Source: Bacillus marinisedimentorum (lineage in GTDB: Bacteria > Bacillota > Bacilli > Bacillales > Bacillaceae_O). From it: DNA of 60,000 nt. The DNA is taken from the NCBI RefSeq assembly GCF_001644195.2, contig NZ_LWBL02000063.1:1-60000 (forward strand), written 5' to 3'. A model generated the notes under the pieces. The model did no database searches, was not told where the DNA came from, and was given only the letters and a program-made list of their open reading frames with translations. This document shows positions 27,638-36,929 of this stretch, in pieces; position 1 is the first letter of the stretch; the number at the start of each line of letters is the position of its first letter. The position numbers and the translations under genes are program-made.

Positions 27638-28188
27638 TTTCGTTCAGCCGCTTCTTTCAACTGTAAATATTGGACGGCATATGCGGTTTTTGCATCGTAT
27701 ATTTCATGATTTTCAATCAGCTGCCCTGCCTCCTGGAGAGTGACTTCCATCACGTCGACAAACTCATCGGCATCAAGGACAGCTGTCCCATCCCCTTTTT
27801 TCAGGCCTTTCGCTTCGTAAAGGTGGACAAGTTCATCCGCAAAGCCGGGCGACGTATAAAATGATATGATTTTTTCCAAACTATCAGCGATATAACCGGT
27901 TTCTTCCTCAAGCTCCCGCTTTGCAGTCACAAGAGGTTCTTCACCCGGTTCCAGTTTACCGGCCGGGATTTCAACCATTACCCGGTCCATCGGTTTTCGG
28001 TATTGTCTGACAAGAATCAGCCTGCCTTCATCTGTACAGGCAATGACCGCAACCGCTCCGGGATGTTTCACAATTTCCCGTTTGCTCGTTTTCCCGTTCG
28101 GCAATCGGACTTCCTGCAACTTCAAATCAATGATCTTGCCTTCATATATCACTTGTTCAGCCATTGTTTTTTCAATTAAATGTTTCAA
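27634..28188 (-). CDS. nudF: ADP-ribose pyrophosphatase (Nudix)
   Basis: NudF hydrolyses ADP-ribose to AMP and ribose-5-phosphate. The 184-residue product has a full Nudix box, GKLEPGEEPLVTAKRELEEETGY, and the ADP-ribose-type YTSPGFADELVHLY following it. The TTG at 28188 (LKHLIEKTMAEQ) lies nine bases after GGAG and fits the homologue start; the ATG three codons before touches the ribosome-binding site. It is read divergently from mciZ, with which it shares a short intergenic region. Confidence 0.92.
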   Translation of the reverse strand: MKHLIEKTMAEQVIYEGKIIDLKLQEVRLPNGKTSKREIVKHPGAVAVIACTDEGRLILVRQYRKPMDRVMVEIPAGKLEPGEEPLVTAKRELEEETGYIADSLEKIISFYTSPGFADELVHLYEAKGLKKGDGTAVLDADEFVDVMEVTLQEAGQLIENHEIYDAKTAYAVQYLQLKEAAERK

Positions 28189-28215
28189 CCATTTCATCTC
28201 CCTGTTCTAGCAAAT

Positions 28216-28245
28216 GGCATTTCTACATAAAGTCTATCATACATG
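28216..28245 (+). promoter_or_regulatory. Candidate sigma-E promoter of mciZ
   Basis: The + strand shows GCATTTC, 14 bases, CATACATG. This fits sigma-E elements (KMATATT, CATACAnT) moderately. MciZ is made in the mother cell under sigma-E in B. subtilis, so the location 33 bases before the start is sensible. Confidence 0.45.
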
Positions 28246-28277
28246 AAAAACGCTTGTACCATGAAGGAGGAACCCTG

Positions 28278-28406
28278 GTGAAAATTTACGTCACTGAAAA
28301 TGGAATCACACTCGTCGGCAAAAGCTGGGAGATCCGCCGGGCTTTGAAAGAATACAGCAAACAGTTTGACACCATCAAGCAATGGACCTCCATAGCCAGA
28401 CAGTAA
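28278..28406 (+). CDS. mciZ: Mother cell inhibitor of FtsZ, MciZ
   Basis: MciZ is a peptide that caps FtsZ filaments and prevents Z-ring formation in the mother cell during sporulation. This 42-residue product (MKIYVTENGITLVGKSWEIRR at its start) matches the B. subtilis peptide in the LVGKxWEIR core, in the KEYxxxF segment and in length. The start is GTG at 28278 behind GGAGG. It is divergent from nudF, the same neighbour as in B. subtilis. A terminator follows at once. Confidence 0.88.
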   Translation: MKIYVTENGITLVGKSWEIRRALKEYSKQFDTIKQWTSIARQ

Positions 28407-28433
28407 AGGCCGCCAGAGCGCAGGCCTTTTTTT
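28405..28433 (+). terminator. Terminator of mciZ
   Basis: AAAGGCC, an eleven-base loop, GGCCTTT and a continuing T run begin at the mciZ stop codon. Confidence 0.85.
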
Positions 28434-28684
28434 GCTGCCTGAAATTTCCTAACGGCTTTATCTTTTTATGAATATCTGTACGATTTGAGAGACCTGCGCA
28501 GCCTTAGTGGTCTATACTGGATTTTTTCTCTGCAGCGCGTTTTTAGTTCATTCAATAATGGAAATTAACACATCTTTTTTGGGAATTTGCTGTTCCTGCA
28601 CCATCTCCTCTTCGGCTCTCTTTCTTTTCCCGTCTACCTTCGTGCGTTACAATGAAGGAAACTGACTCGATTGGAGGCGTTGAA

Positions 28685-29605
28685 ATGCAAAAAAACAGGC
28701 TGGGCCTGTCCGATTTGTACGTTTCTGAAATCGGACTCGGCTGCATGTCACTCGGGACCGATGAACACAAAGCGGTCTCCATCATCAGCGAAGCACTTGA
28801 ACTCGGCATCAATTATCTCGATACTGCCGACCTATACGATTTTGGCCTGAATGAGGAATTTGTCGGGAAAGCGGTGAAAGGAAGACGAGACGATATCATC
28901 ATCGCCACCAAAGGTGGAAATCACTGGGAAAACGATAGGGACGGCTGGTACTGGGACCCGTCCAAAGCCTACATAAAAGAAGCGGTAAAGAACAGCCTGC
29001 TGCGGCTGCAGACTGATTATATCGATCTTTACCAGCTTCATGGCGGCACAATTGATGACCCGATAGACGAAACGATCGAAGCATTCGAAGAACTTAAAAG
29101 AGAAGGGATCATCAGGGAATACGGCATCTCCTCGATCCGCCCCAATGTGATAAGAGAGTATGCACGCCGGTCCAATATTGTGAGCGTCATGACCCAATAC
29201 AGTATTCTTGACAGAAGGCCCGAAGAAGAAGTGCTCGGACTGCTTGAGGAAAAAGAGATCAGCGCTATAGCGAGGGGACCGCTTGCCAAAGGTCTGCTGA
29301 CAGGCCGGTTTGCCGAAAAGGCCGAAAAATTCAAGGATGGCGGCCATCTTGGCTATACGTATGAAGATCTCTATGCTATCGGCAGACGCCTTGGCGAAAC
29401 AGCGGACAGCCGTTTTATGGAAGAATCTCTAGCACTCCGTTACCCCCTCCATCACCCTGCGGTCGCTGCTGTCATACCGGGGGCCAGTTCCTCCCTGCAG
29501 CTGCAAGAAAATGTGCAGGCTGTTTCCCGGGGATCGATTGATGATGAAACATTCCGAAAGCTGCAGTCCCTCACCCGGGCGATCACGTATGATAAACACC
29601 AGTAA
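28685..29605 (+). CDS. yqkF: Aldo/keto reductase YqkF
   Basis: This 306-residue NADPH-dependent oxidoreductase has the aldo/keto reductase barrel with the catalytic tetrad region DTADLYDFGLNEEFVGKAV (Asp and Tyr), TKGG (Lys) and YQLHGG (His), and the nucleotide-binding C-terminal part IPGASSSLQLQENV. The ATG at 28685 has GGAGG upstream, while the ORF could be extended by 11 codons. Sequence and position match YqkF of B. subtilis. The physiological substrate is not known. Confidence 0.88.
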   Translation: MQKNRLGLSDLYVSEIGLGCMSLGTDEHKAVSIISEALELGINYLDTADLYDFGLNEEFVGKAVKGRRDDIIIATKGGNHWENDRDGWYWDPSKAYIKEAVKNSLLRLQTDYIDLYQLHGGTIDDPIDETIEAFEELKREGIIREYGISSIRPNVIREYARRSNIVSVMTQYSILDRRPEEEVLGLLEEKEISAIARGPLAKGLLTGRFAEKAEKFKDGGHLGYTYEDLYAIGRRLGETADSRFMEESLALRYPLHHPAVAAVIPGASSSLQLQENVQAVSRGSIDDETFRKLQSLTRAITYDKHQ

Positions 29606-29751
29606 AACCTTTGGGTGTCAAAATAGCCAGAAATAAAAAAGCAGATTAAAGAGGAAGCCAGAAAAATCCTGGGGGAGCGAAGGAAAGTGGCGGCAGGCGG
29701 GATGCATGGCACTGGATTGTGGTCCAGTTCCTGTATTGTTGGCCTTTTCTT

Positions 29752-29790
29752 AACTATAGGCACGGAAAGCGGGTTTCCATGCCTATAGTT
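29752..29790 (+). terminator. Hairpin downstream of yqkF
   Basis: AACTATAGGCA and TGCCTATAGTT form an 11-bp stem with a second inner stem GGAAA/TTTCC, followed by TTGATT. It is the best terminator candidate for yqkF, although 145 bases downstream. Confidence 0.6.
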
Positions 29791-30107
29791 TGATTATGCA
29801 GCTGTTTATAGGCACTGAGCCGAAGATGTTCCCGGGACGCCCGCAAAAAACGAGCCCCTGCAGCGGCAATCAACTTCCCGTTCTAAAGTGTTAGAACCAA
29901 GCCCTTCCTTCCTCCATAACCCTTCCCTAGTTGAATAACGTTCTTCTTAAATGTTCATATCCATAAAACCAAACCTGCTCAAAAAAATTATGAATGCAAT
30001 TAATACGCGTTTAAATTTACAAATTCAACAGGTGCCAATAAGTTGTGTCACCTTTCTAAAAGCAAGTGTGAATTTCTATCTTAATTGGGTTATTTATGGA
30101 TCCATTT
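29791..30107. other. Intergenic gap with a repeat remnant
   Basis: Only a short R3-like edge (CCTGCAGCGGCAATCAAC, about 29858-29875) can be recognised here. The rest is AT-rich with no coding frame that has a ribosome-binding site. Confidence 0.4.
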
Positions 30108-30165
30108 ATATCCATAAAAATAAGCAGCCCAATTTTATTGCTGATTGGACTGCTGTTTAGTGTAT
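30108..30165. repeat. Repeat R4, copy 2, with terminator-like hairpin
   Basis: This matches 2885-2928 with one visible difference over 46 bases. The AGCAGcCCAAT ... ATTGGaCTGCT stem lies 70 bases downstream of the subtilase stop codon and may terminate it. Confidence 0.65.
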
Positions 30166-30226
30166 TTTTTCTGCTTATAGTCGAAAACAGAACCCGGTCA
30201 GTATAAAGCTTCGGGTGTTTTTGACA

Positions 30227-32716
30227 TCATTTTAAAAACGCATGGTAAAACCGCGTCATCGCAACTGCAAAATCTCCGCGATTTACAGTGCTTTCCGGTT
30301 TGAATGATGCTTTTATGACGGGTTCCAGGTCATATGGGCCCTGCTCCGTTTGAAAATAAGCATTCAGGACATTAAGGTCAAGGGCCAGCTGGACATAGCC
30401 CCTGTACTCATCCGGCACCTGGGGGGAATCCTCGATCTCCAGCCGCTCTTCACCATATTGGACAGTAAGCGTATCTCCGGCTTTTGCTTCTGCTTCATTT
30501 TCCAAGCCGAGACTCTGAATGAGGGAATAGGCAAGTTCAGCCCTTGAAACCTCTCCATCAGGATTGAACTGCCCATTTTCAGCCAGCATAACACCGTTCT
30601 GTACGTATGATGAAGGTTTCAGGGCCGCACCTTGTGCAGTCACTGCACCGGAAAATGCGGCTTCCCCGCCATCTACATCGGTAAAGCTTTGAGGGGAGAC
30701 GGTCTGGCGAATTCCTGCACCTGCGGTAAGATATTTTGCCAGTTCCATCCTGGTAAGACTGCTGTCAGGTTCAAATACTCCGCTTTCCTTCCCATCAAAT
30801 AATCGTTCGCCGATGCCAAGTTTGATGGCGGACTCGGCCGGATGGCCTTCGATGTCTTCAAGCCCTGCAAATCCATCTACCGCCGTCATGGTCAGCGTGC
30901 CTTTCACGGTTTCAGGCAGTCCCATTGCCAGCGGGTCTTCTTCCGTTCCGCGCAGCCCGCGGATTTCAGCCTTCCACGGACCCGGTACTGGAGAACTGAC
31001 CGAAACCGTCCTGTCAGGGTAAAGGGAAAACAGGAGGCTTATGCCCGAGCTGTATTCCGTTCCGTCTGGTGAAATGAGCACAAGGTTCAGAGGGTTTCCT
31101 GTTTCTTCAAGCAAACCGCGGGCAAATACTTTGGCAGACAGGCCTGCTATACCTTCTGGAACTTCAAATTCATATGCATTATCCGAAACATATGTCAGCG
31201 GATTATAGTCAACCGTAAACTCCCCATGTTCCGCTTGTGTTTCAACAGTACTATTGAACTCAGTATAGGAATTGACTGTTGCACCATACTCCGTCCCGTT
31301 CAGCGCGGTGTCTACGGCAGCGTATGCATTCAAGTAACCGGCCCCCGCTTCCCATGTTTCATAGCCTGGCATATTTGTAGCCGTTTCCTGGAATATTTCT
31401 TTGATCTCACCGGGCGAAAGGGACGGATTCGCTTCAAGCATCAACGCCGCCACCCCTGCTGCATGAGGCGTTGCCATTGAGGTTCCGCTCATCGTCGTAT
31501 AATAAGGCAGATGAGCCGGGTCAATGCCTTCGATATCATCGGTCGCTGCCAGTGAAGAAACCGGAGCAATGACCCTTGTCGAAATAATGTCAACACCCGG
31601 TGCCGTTACCGTCGGACGGTCCTCCCATGTCCATTCTTCCCCGTCAATGGTGAATGTTCCGCCGGCACCCTTTGTACCGCGGGAAGAGAAATCGGCGAGC
31701 GTCCCGTCTTTTTCACCTGCAGCGACCGAGATCACCCATGGTGCTTTGGCGTAAGGATTGTGAGTGTTTTCGCCGGGACCTTCGTTTCCTGCTGCAAATA
31801 ACACCGTGATCCCGCGGTCATATGCCATCTTACTCGCAATGTTGATTGGATCGTTAGGGTCAAACCCTCCCGATGAACCCCATGAATTTGTAATGATGCG
31901 GATGTTATACTTTGCCTGGTGGGTCAGGGCATAGTCAAATCCGCCAATGCCGTCAAGGACAAAAAGCGCAGCGCCCGAACCGTAACCAATCATATCCGCA
32001 CCTGGTGCAGCCCCTTCATATTTACCGCCGGACATTGCCCCGGTGCCGCCGACTGTCCCTGCGACATGAGTGCCGTGTCCCGAATTTGTATCCGTATTCG
32101 GCACATTTTCAGTGTAGCTGATCGGCAAGATGCCGCTGATTGCGTTAAGATTCGTGGACCCCATAACATTTTGGACGAGGTTTTCACCCAATTCATGATC
32201 TTTATGCGTACCATCGACCCCGCTGTCATTGACCACCACACCGACTCCTTTACCAGTAAACGGCATGCCGCCATTTGCTTTCTGCATCGATTTGTCGGTA
32301 CGGACTTTATCGACTCCGGTCAGTTCTGTCGCATCGGCGTTTAAATACTTCAGTTTTTTGTTTTCATGGATGGACCTTACCGCCGGGGACGACGCAAGAG
32401 CTTTAATCTGGCTGACGTCGGCTGTTACACCTGCCATCGGCAGTGATTCCATCATGATCCCGTTTGTTATTCCGATGTTTTCAAGCACCTTCTTTTCTTC
32501 TGCTCCGGGACCTTCTGTCTTGTTGAATGTCACAATTACCCCCAGGCTTCCGCTTAACGTATCCAGTTTTTCCGCCAGTTCGCTGCTTATCTTTCCAGCC
32601 GCTTCCTCCGCCTGTGCTTTCTTACCCTGAAGCGGAGAAATGAACAAAGAAACCATCATTAATCCGATCAGCAAATACGCTAAACTGCCGCGCACCCACT
32701 TTTGCTTCATTCCCAC
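30227..32716 (-). CDS. Secreted subtilisin-like serine protease with SLH region
   Basis: An 829-residue S8 peptidase. A signal peptide occupies residues 1-36 (cleavage near AQA-EE), an inhibitor-I9-like propeptide follows to about 125, then the catalytic domain with Asp164 (NDSGVDGTH), His214 (SGHGTHVAG), oxyanion Asn311 (AAGNEGPGE) and Ser413 (SGTSMATPHAAG). A proprotein-convertase-like beta region (about 490-620) and S-layer-homology-type segments (about 640-829, such as SSLTRMELAKYL and GEVSRAELAYSLI) suggest attachment to the cell wall. The GTG at 32716 lies seven bases after AAGGGG; an ATG two codons later is possible. Substrates are unknown. Confidence 0.9.
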   Translation of the reverse strand: MGMKQKWVRGSLAYLLIGLMMVSLFISPLQGKKAQAEEAAGKISSELAEKLDTLSGSLGVIVTFNKTEGPGAEEKKVLENIGITNGIMMESLPMAGVTADVSQIKALASSPAVRSIHENKKLKYLNADATELTGVDKVRTDKSMQKANGGMPFTGKGVGVVVNDSGVDGTHKDHELGENLVQNVMGSTNLNAISGILPISYTENVPNTDTNSGHGTHVAGTVGGTGAMSGGKYEGAAPGADMIGYGSGAALFVLDGIGGFDYALTHQAKYNIRIITNSWGSSGGFDPNDPINIASKMAYDRGITVLFAAGNEGPGENTHNPYAKAPWVISVAAGEKDGTLADFSSRGTKGAGGTFTIDGEEWTWEDRPTVTAPGVDIISTRVIAPVSSLAATDDIEGIDPAHLPYYTTMSGTSMATPHAAGVAALMLEANPSLSPGEIKEIFQETATNMPGYETWEAGAGYLNAYAAVDTALNGTEYGATVNSYTEFNSTVETQAEHGEFTVDYNPLTYVSDNAYEFEVPEGIAGLSAKVFARGLLEETGNPLNLVLISPDGTEYSSGISLLFSLYPDRTVSVSSPVPGPWKAEIRGLRGTEEDPLAMGLPETVKGTLTMTAVDGFAGLEDIEGHPAESAIKLGIGERLFDGKESGVFEPDSSLTRMELAKYLTAGAGIRQTVSPQSFTDVDGGEAAFSGAVTAQGAALKPSSYVQNGVMLAENGQFNPDGEVSRAELAYSLIQSLGLENEAEAKAGDTLTVQYGEERLEIEDSPQVPDEYRGYVQLALDLNVLNAYFQTEQGPYDLEPVIKASFKPESTVNRGDFAVAMTRFYHAFLK

Positions 32717-32873
32717 ACGATCACCCCTTTGGTTTTTTAAAAATTATGTCAATTTCATTATCTCTTGTTTACTTTTTGGTTACTATTACGCATTAGTAGT
32801 AAAATCGCTGGGAAAGTCCTAACGCTGGATAACCCCTTAGTAGTATGCTTTTTCGGCATACGGCCCGAAACGC

Positions 32874-33004
32874 AAAAAAACTCGCCGATTGGCGAGCTTT
32901 CAGGTGAAAACAAAGACGCAGCTGCCCTTTGTCTATATTCATTAATTGGCTGCTGTGCCGAAATACTTCCTGCTGACAAGTTATACTTTCCGATACGGAA
33001 AAAA
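32874..33004. repeat. Dispersed repeat R1, copy 5
   Basis: This intact copy carries the perfect CTCGCC-GATT-GGCGAG hairpin (32881-32896) with an A run on the left and so reads as a terminator on the minus strand. It is downstream of the response-regulator gene and upstream of the subtilase. Confidence 0.8.
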
Positions 33005-33026
33005 CCCGGAGCGTTCTCCGGGTTTT
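33001..33026. terminator. Terminator of the two-component operon
   Basis: AAAACCCGGAG-CGTT-CTCCGGGTTTT is a perfect stem with A and T ends, about 30 bases after the response-regulator stop codon. It sits at the gene-proximal edge of R1 copy 5, so this gene has two terminators in series. Confidence 0.85.
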
Positions 33027-33058
33027 CCTGCAGTGATGCCATTCTGTTAAATATACAC

Positions 33059-33694
33059 TTACGGAAGAGGCACAAGATGATGCTGTACAGCATGAATCAC
33101 GGCCTGCGACCGGCTTTTCACATCAAGCTTTTTATAAATTTTGCTGACGTGGATTTTAACCGTCTTGTCACTGATGAAAAGCTTTTCTGCGATTTCCTTG
33201 TTGCTTAGCCCTTCCACAAGGCAAATCAGCACTTCCCGTTCCCGCTCGGTCAGGCGGGTTTCTTTGTCTTCCTTTTTACGGTTATGATAGTCGATCAATT
33301 TCTTTGTCATACTCGGATGGATGATCGATTCACCGAGTGCGACCGTGCGGACGGCCTCCACTACCTGTTCGGATGGTGAATCCTTCAGCAAATAGCCGTC
33401 GCTTCCCTCACGGAGAGCAGCCATTAAATATTCATCATCACTGTACATTGTCAGGACAAGGATTCGGATTTCAGGAAACTCTTTTTTTACAATCCGTGTC
33501 ACTTCCAGGCCGTTCATTCCCGGCAGGTTGATGTCCATGATGACGACATCCGGAGCGGCAGCCCTGATCGTACGGAGGGCGTCTTCCCCTTTCACAGCTT
33601 CCCCGACTACGTTGATATCCTCTTCAAGGGCAAAAATATTTTTAAGACCGTCTCGCAGTACTGCATGGTCATCTACCAATACGACGCTGATCAA
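33059..33694 (-). CDS. NarL/LuxR-family response regulator
   Basis: The 211-residue protein has a receiver domain (VVLVDDH acidic pocket, phosphoacceptor Asp in VIMDINLPG, Thr/Lys in LVLTMYS and YLLKDS) and a C-terminal LuxR-type helix-turn-helix (LTEREREVLICLVEGLSNKEIAEKLFISDKTVKIHVSKIYKKL). The TTG at 33694 places the start ten bases after AAGGAG; the GTG three codons upstream touches it. It overlaps the kinase gene upstream by about 26 bases. Among known regulators it resembles the DegU/LiaR/YhcZ group, but I cannot assign an orthologue. Confidence 0.9.
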   Translation of the reverse strand: MISVVLVDDHAVLRDGLKNIFALEEDINVVGEAVKGEDALRTIRAAAPDVVIMDINLPGMNGLEVTRIVKKEFPEIRILVLTMYSDDEYLMAALREGSDGYLLKDSPSEQVVEAVRTVALGESIIHPSMTKKLIDYHNRKKEDKETRLTEREREVLICLVEGLSNKEIAEKLFISDKTVKIHVSKIYKKLDVKSRSQAVIHAVQHHLVPLP

Positions 33695-35504
33695 GTTCCA
33701 CACGCTCCTTTTCTTTCGGAACGATAAACTGGATTACCGTCCCTTCCCCTTTTTTACTGTCAATTTGCAAGGCAGCATCCAGGTTTTCCGCCTGTTCATT
33801 CATATTTAGAATCCCGAAATGGCTGCCGTTTTTTGCTTTCAGCATCGCATCGAGCAAAGAAAACCCTTTCCCGTCATCTGATATCTGAAGCAGTGTCTGG
33901 TTCTTTTGATAGCTGAGCAATACATCGATCGTTTGAGCTCTGCTGTGTTTAATGGCATTCGCCATGCTTTCCTGAAAAATATCAAACATGATTTTTTCAA
34001 TGTCCGAATCAAGCTCATATTCCGTTCCCCTTTGCTGGAAATTCACCTTTATCGGCGTCTGGCTGTCGGCGGCGGCCGCCTTCGCCTCTATCGCCTGCTT
34101 CAATCCGACTCTTTCAGTCGGATAAGGACGGAGAGCATGAATTGAGTTCCTCAGTTCCTGCATACTGGACCGAAGCCTTGATGCCGCTTCCTCAATCAGT
34201 TTTTTCGCGTGTTCCGGCGAGGCATCCTGCTGTTTCACCGCCGTATCAAGATTCATGACCGCCCCTGCCAGCGACTGCGCAAGGCCATCATGAATTTCCC
34301 TTGCAATCCGATTTCGTTCCTCCAAGATTTTATGCTTCTCCTGCTCGGCAATGAGCGCCTTTGACCGCCATATGACTGCGAGTTGGTTTGCCAGGGAAGT
34401 GATGGAACGGATATCATCAGTCGAAAAGCTGTGGGTCCTGCTGCGCCCGGCCAGCAGGATTCCTATTGTCTTGTCGTCCAATGTAACCGGCGCATACAGG
34501 AGCGACTTAACCGCCGGCGAAAAGAAGTCGGACAGCGGCCCGCCATCCTTTTTGCGGTTCGGGTAAATGACAGTGGAAGATACATGCTGAATATGTTCGG
34601 TAGCACGGCCCTCAAGCTTCTTATCTTCAACCCTGCCAGCGGCAATCATCTTTTTCCAGCGGTCCCCGTCTTTCGTGATGAAAAGAACAGCATCCGCTTC
34701 CAGCAGGCCCTCAAGCGGTCCCCGGAAATCTTCCATCCATTTTCCAGACGCAATTCCTTTGTTAAGAACCATGCTGACATCATACAGCTGTTTCAGTTTG
34801 TTTCTCTGTATACGCAGCCTTGCCGCAGTTGCGCTCAAAAGCGAAAAGCCGACAAGCGGCGAAAAGAAGAAAAAGAATGCAAAAACATCAAAAGGCCCGC
34901 GATCTTCACTCCCAAGATTGAACATCAAAACACCATACAGAAAAGATAATGCCATGATGATTGTTTCGGATAATGTTTTCTGTACCCATTGCCGCCGCGT
35001 ATACTGCTGTGGACGCATGAACAGGACAAGGTCTACCAGCAGGTTGTTAATCCCATAGTAGGAAAGCGTAAATGCCCCAAGATGGACAATCAGAACAAAA
35101 AACTGCTCCATTCCTGCGGCTTCTGCGGCCTCCACAGCAGCCGGCGCAATGCTGTAAGCAGCCAGCAGGCTGATTGACAGCAAAGCGGGATTAAAAAACA
35201 CAACCCGCCATGGCCGCTTTGCCTTTATATTCACCAGCGTAATGACAGCGGCGAAACCGGCGATGACAGCCGGCTGGTCGAACAGGAAGCTGAACGTGTA
35301 GATAATTGGAAAGCCGAGCGAGCTCTGCCCTTTTATAAGGCTGATCGGATAGCTCTCGGTTATGCCTATGAACAGTAACAGGATCAAGTAGATCAATATG
35401 TTTTCCGGCCGGGAAAAACCGGCTGCTGCATTAATGATGACTATCCATCCCGCAGCTGATATGAAATTGATGAATAATGCCGAGATTTTTTCACGGTCTG
35501 CCAT
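33669..35504 (-). CDS. NarL-class membrane histidine kinase with GAF domain
   Basis: The 611-residue kinase has about six N-terminal membrane helices (residues about 8-215), a GAF-like sensor domain (about 235-385), a HisKA_3 dimerisation domain with the phospho-His in REIHDGLAQSLAGAV (near 405) and an HATPase_c domain (MANAIKHSRA; ISDDGKGFSLLD; GSHFGILNMNEQAE). The ATG at 35504 follows GAGGAGGGGG and removes 51 unlikely upstream codons. It is cotranscribed with the overlapping response regulator. The signal sensed is not clear. Confidence 0.88.
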   Translation of the reverse strand: MADREKISALFINFISAAGWIVIINAAAGFSRPENILIYLILLLFIGITESYPISLIKGQSSLGFPIIYTFSFLFDQPAVIAGFAAVITLVNIKAKRPWRVVFFNPALLSISLLAAYSIAPAAVEAAEAAGMEQFFVLIVHLGAFTLSYYGINNLLVDLVLFMRPQQYTRRQWVQKTLSETIIMALSFLYGVLMFNLGSEDRGPFDVFAFFFFFSPLVGFSLLSATAARLRIQRNKLKQLYDVSMVLNKGIASGKWMEDFRGPLEGLLEADAVLFITKDGDRWKKMIAAGRVEDKKLEGRATEHIQHVSSTVIYPNRKKDGGPLSDFFSPAVKSLLYAPVTLDDKTIGILLAGRSRTHSFSTDDIRSITSLANQLAVIWRSKALIAEQEKHKILEERNRIAREIHDGLAQSLAGAVMNLDTAVKQQDASPEHAKKLIEEAASRLRSSMQELRNSIHALRPYPTERVGLKQAIEAKAAAADSQTPIKVNFQQRGTEYELDSDIEKIMFDIFQESMANAIKHSRAQTIDVLLSYQKNQTLLQISDDGKGFSLLDAMLKAKNGSHFGILNMNEQAENLDAALQIDSKKGEGTVIQFIVPKEKERVELDQRRIGR

Positions 35505-35944
35505 CTCTGCCCCCTCCTCTCTTTTTTCTGTCTGATTTTTCTGTCTTTTTATTTTACCAAAAGACGGTTCATGTGGAAAGAATAGCGGAGCATGCAGGCA
35601 GAGAAGGTCATGGTTCGGGATGAAGTTTTCAGCATCCGGGATTTTTGGAGAGCACATTCGGGGCGGCCGGTTTTTGAGGATATGATTTTTGGGGATGCCG
35701 GTTTGCGGAGGTTTTTCTTGTTAGCGGCTGCGGGTTTTACAAATAAAAGGCCAGAGGTTTTGACGTAAATAGTTCCGGTATATGAGGGAAAATGTAAAAA
35801 AACAGTTGGAATAACATCTAAAACTCAGCATCATGAATAGCAGTAACACATAGCAAACAAAAACGCCTGGAAGCGTTCTGTTTTGTTCATGTGTGTCCCC
35901 TTATGTTTAAGAAGCTATTTTTCTTTCAAAAGAGGTTACTAATG
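35505..35944. other. Intergenic gap between histidine kinase and AT-rich gene
   Basis: Nothing coding is convincing here. Near 35853-35887 an imperfect A/T-flanked hairpin (AACAAAAACGC ... GCGTTCTGTTTTGTT) could terminate the minus-strand gene at 35945. Confidence 0.4.
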
Positions 35945-36505
35945 TTAATTGCTGATTTGCTTTATTCTGCTTTTCCTATATATAAACCATATTGTTACTA
36001 ATGAAAACAAACCTAAGATTACTTTTCCTTCCCAATTCCATATCAAGACCTGATGAATAGAATATGCTTCTATCACAAGTGAAGGTATTTTTCCTATTGT
36101 GCTGGCAAAGGAAAAATTGATAATACCAATTTTACTTATTGCACCCGCTAACGTCACGATACCCGATGGAATAAATGGAAATATTCTAAGGGCAACAATC
36201 AAAAAAAATGCTTTTATACCATTTGATTTCGTTAATTCAGTCATGTATTTGTTTTTTATTCTTTTTGTATCCAATAGTTTTTTTATGCCTTTGCGATATA
36301 GATAAAAACTAACGATTGCTCCAAGTGCTTCCCCTAAAATGGATAATATCAATCCATTTTCAAAACCAAAGAACTGTATATTGGCGGCAGTAATGAAAAA
36401 GCTTGGTACAACACCGAGAACACTAATAATAATATTCAATATAACACTTAATACAAATGCATAATCACCTAATGCCGCCAACAAATTTATGAGGTGCATC
36501 TCCAA
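35945..36505 (-). CDS. TVP38/TMEM64-type membrane protein (VTT domain), AT-rich
   Basis: A 186-residue membrane protein with about five helices and the VTT/SNARE-associated pattern (ALGAIVSFYLYRKG; LRIFPFIPSGIVTLAGAISKIG; FSFASTIGKIPSLVIEAYS). The family takes part in membrane lipid or small-molecule transport, but this member's role is unknown. Its base composition and codon choice are clearly more AT-rich than all neighbours (many AAA, ATT, TTT codons), which suggests recent acquisition. A paralogous type with normal composition is encoded at 38.8 kb. Confidence 0.8.
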   Translation of the reverse strand: MEMHLINLLAALGDYAFVLSVILNIIISVLGVVPSFFITAANIQFFGFENGLILSILGEALGAIVSFYLYRKGIKKLLDTKRIKNKYMTELTKSNGIKAFFLIVALRIFPFIPSGIVTLAGAISKIGIINFSFASTIGKIPSLVIEAYSIHQVLIWNWEGKVILGLFSLVTIWFIYRKSRIKQISN

Positions 36506-36929
36506 CAGCTTTCTCTCCTTAAATTTCTAATCCCTAACAGTACGTTTAAACACTTTTTACTTATTGAACTATCTCTTCTCTATATACAGCATCAGCAAAA
36601 AAACGTTGAAGTGATGCACCTTTTATCACTGTTTATATGTATCCATAGAATAAACGTTTAAGGACTTGACTTGGTCCTCTGTGGTTACGATTTGTCTTGA
36701 AAGGCTGAACCAGTTGTTTCATCAGGCAAACGAGCCCTATCATACCCACCTCTCCAAGTAAAGTCCTATCAGAATTCACGTGGTAGTTTATACTCTATCA
36801 ACTTATTATCGTTGCTACAACAAGGAAAAAGAAGAGACCAAATCATATGCGATTCGGTCTGCTAATTAGTATGCTATTCCGCATGTTTCTCCAGAAAAAC
36901 GGAACTACTTAGGTTTGACCCACTTACCT
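36506..36929. other. AT-rich gap, possible remnant of a transferred segment
   Basis: This 420-bp stretch continues the AT-rich island of the preceding gene and has no open frame of note. A short minus-strand frame near 36660-36780 reads like the tail of a protein but is interrupted. I could not assign it to a known insertion sequence. Confidence 0.35.

Noticed and set aside
36660-36780. Insertion-sequence remnant in the AT-rich island
   Set aside because: A short protein-like frame is visible but has no transposase motif that I can name; listed only as unassigned.
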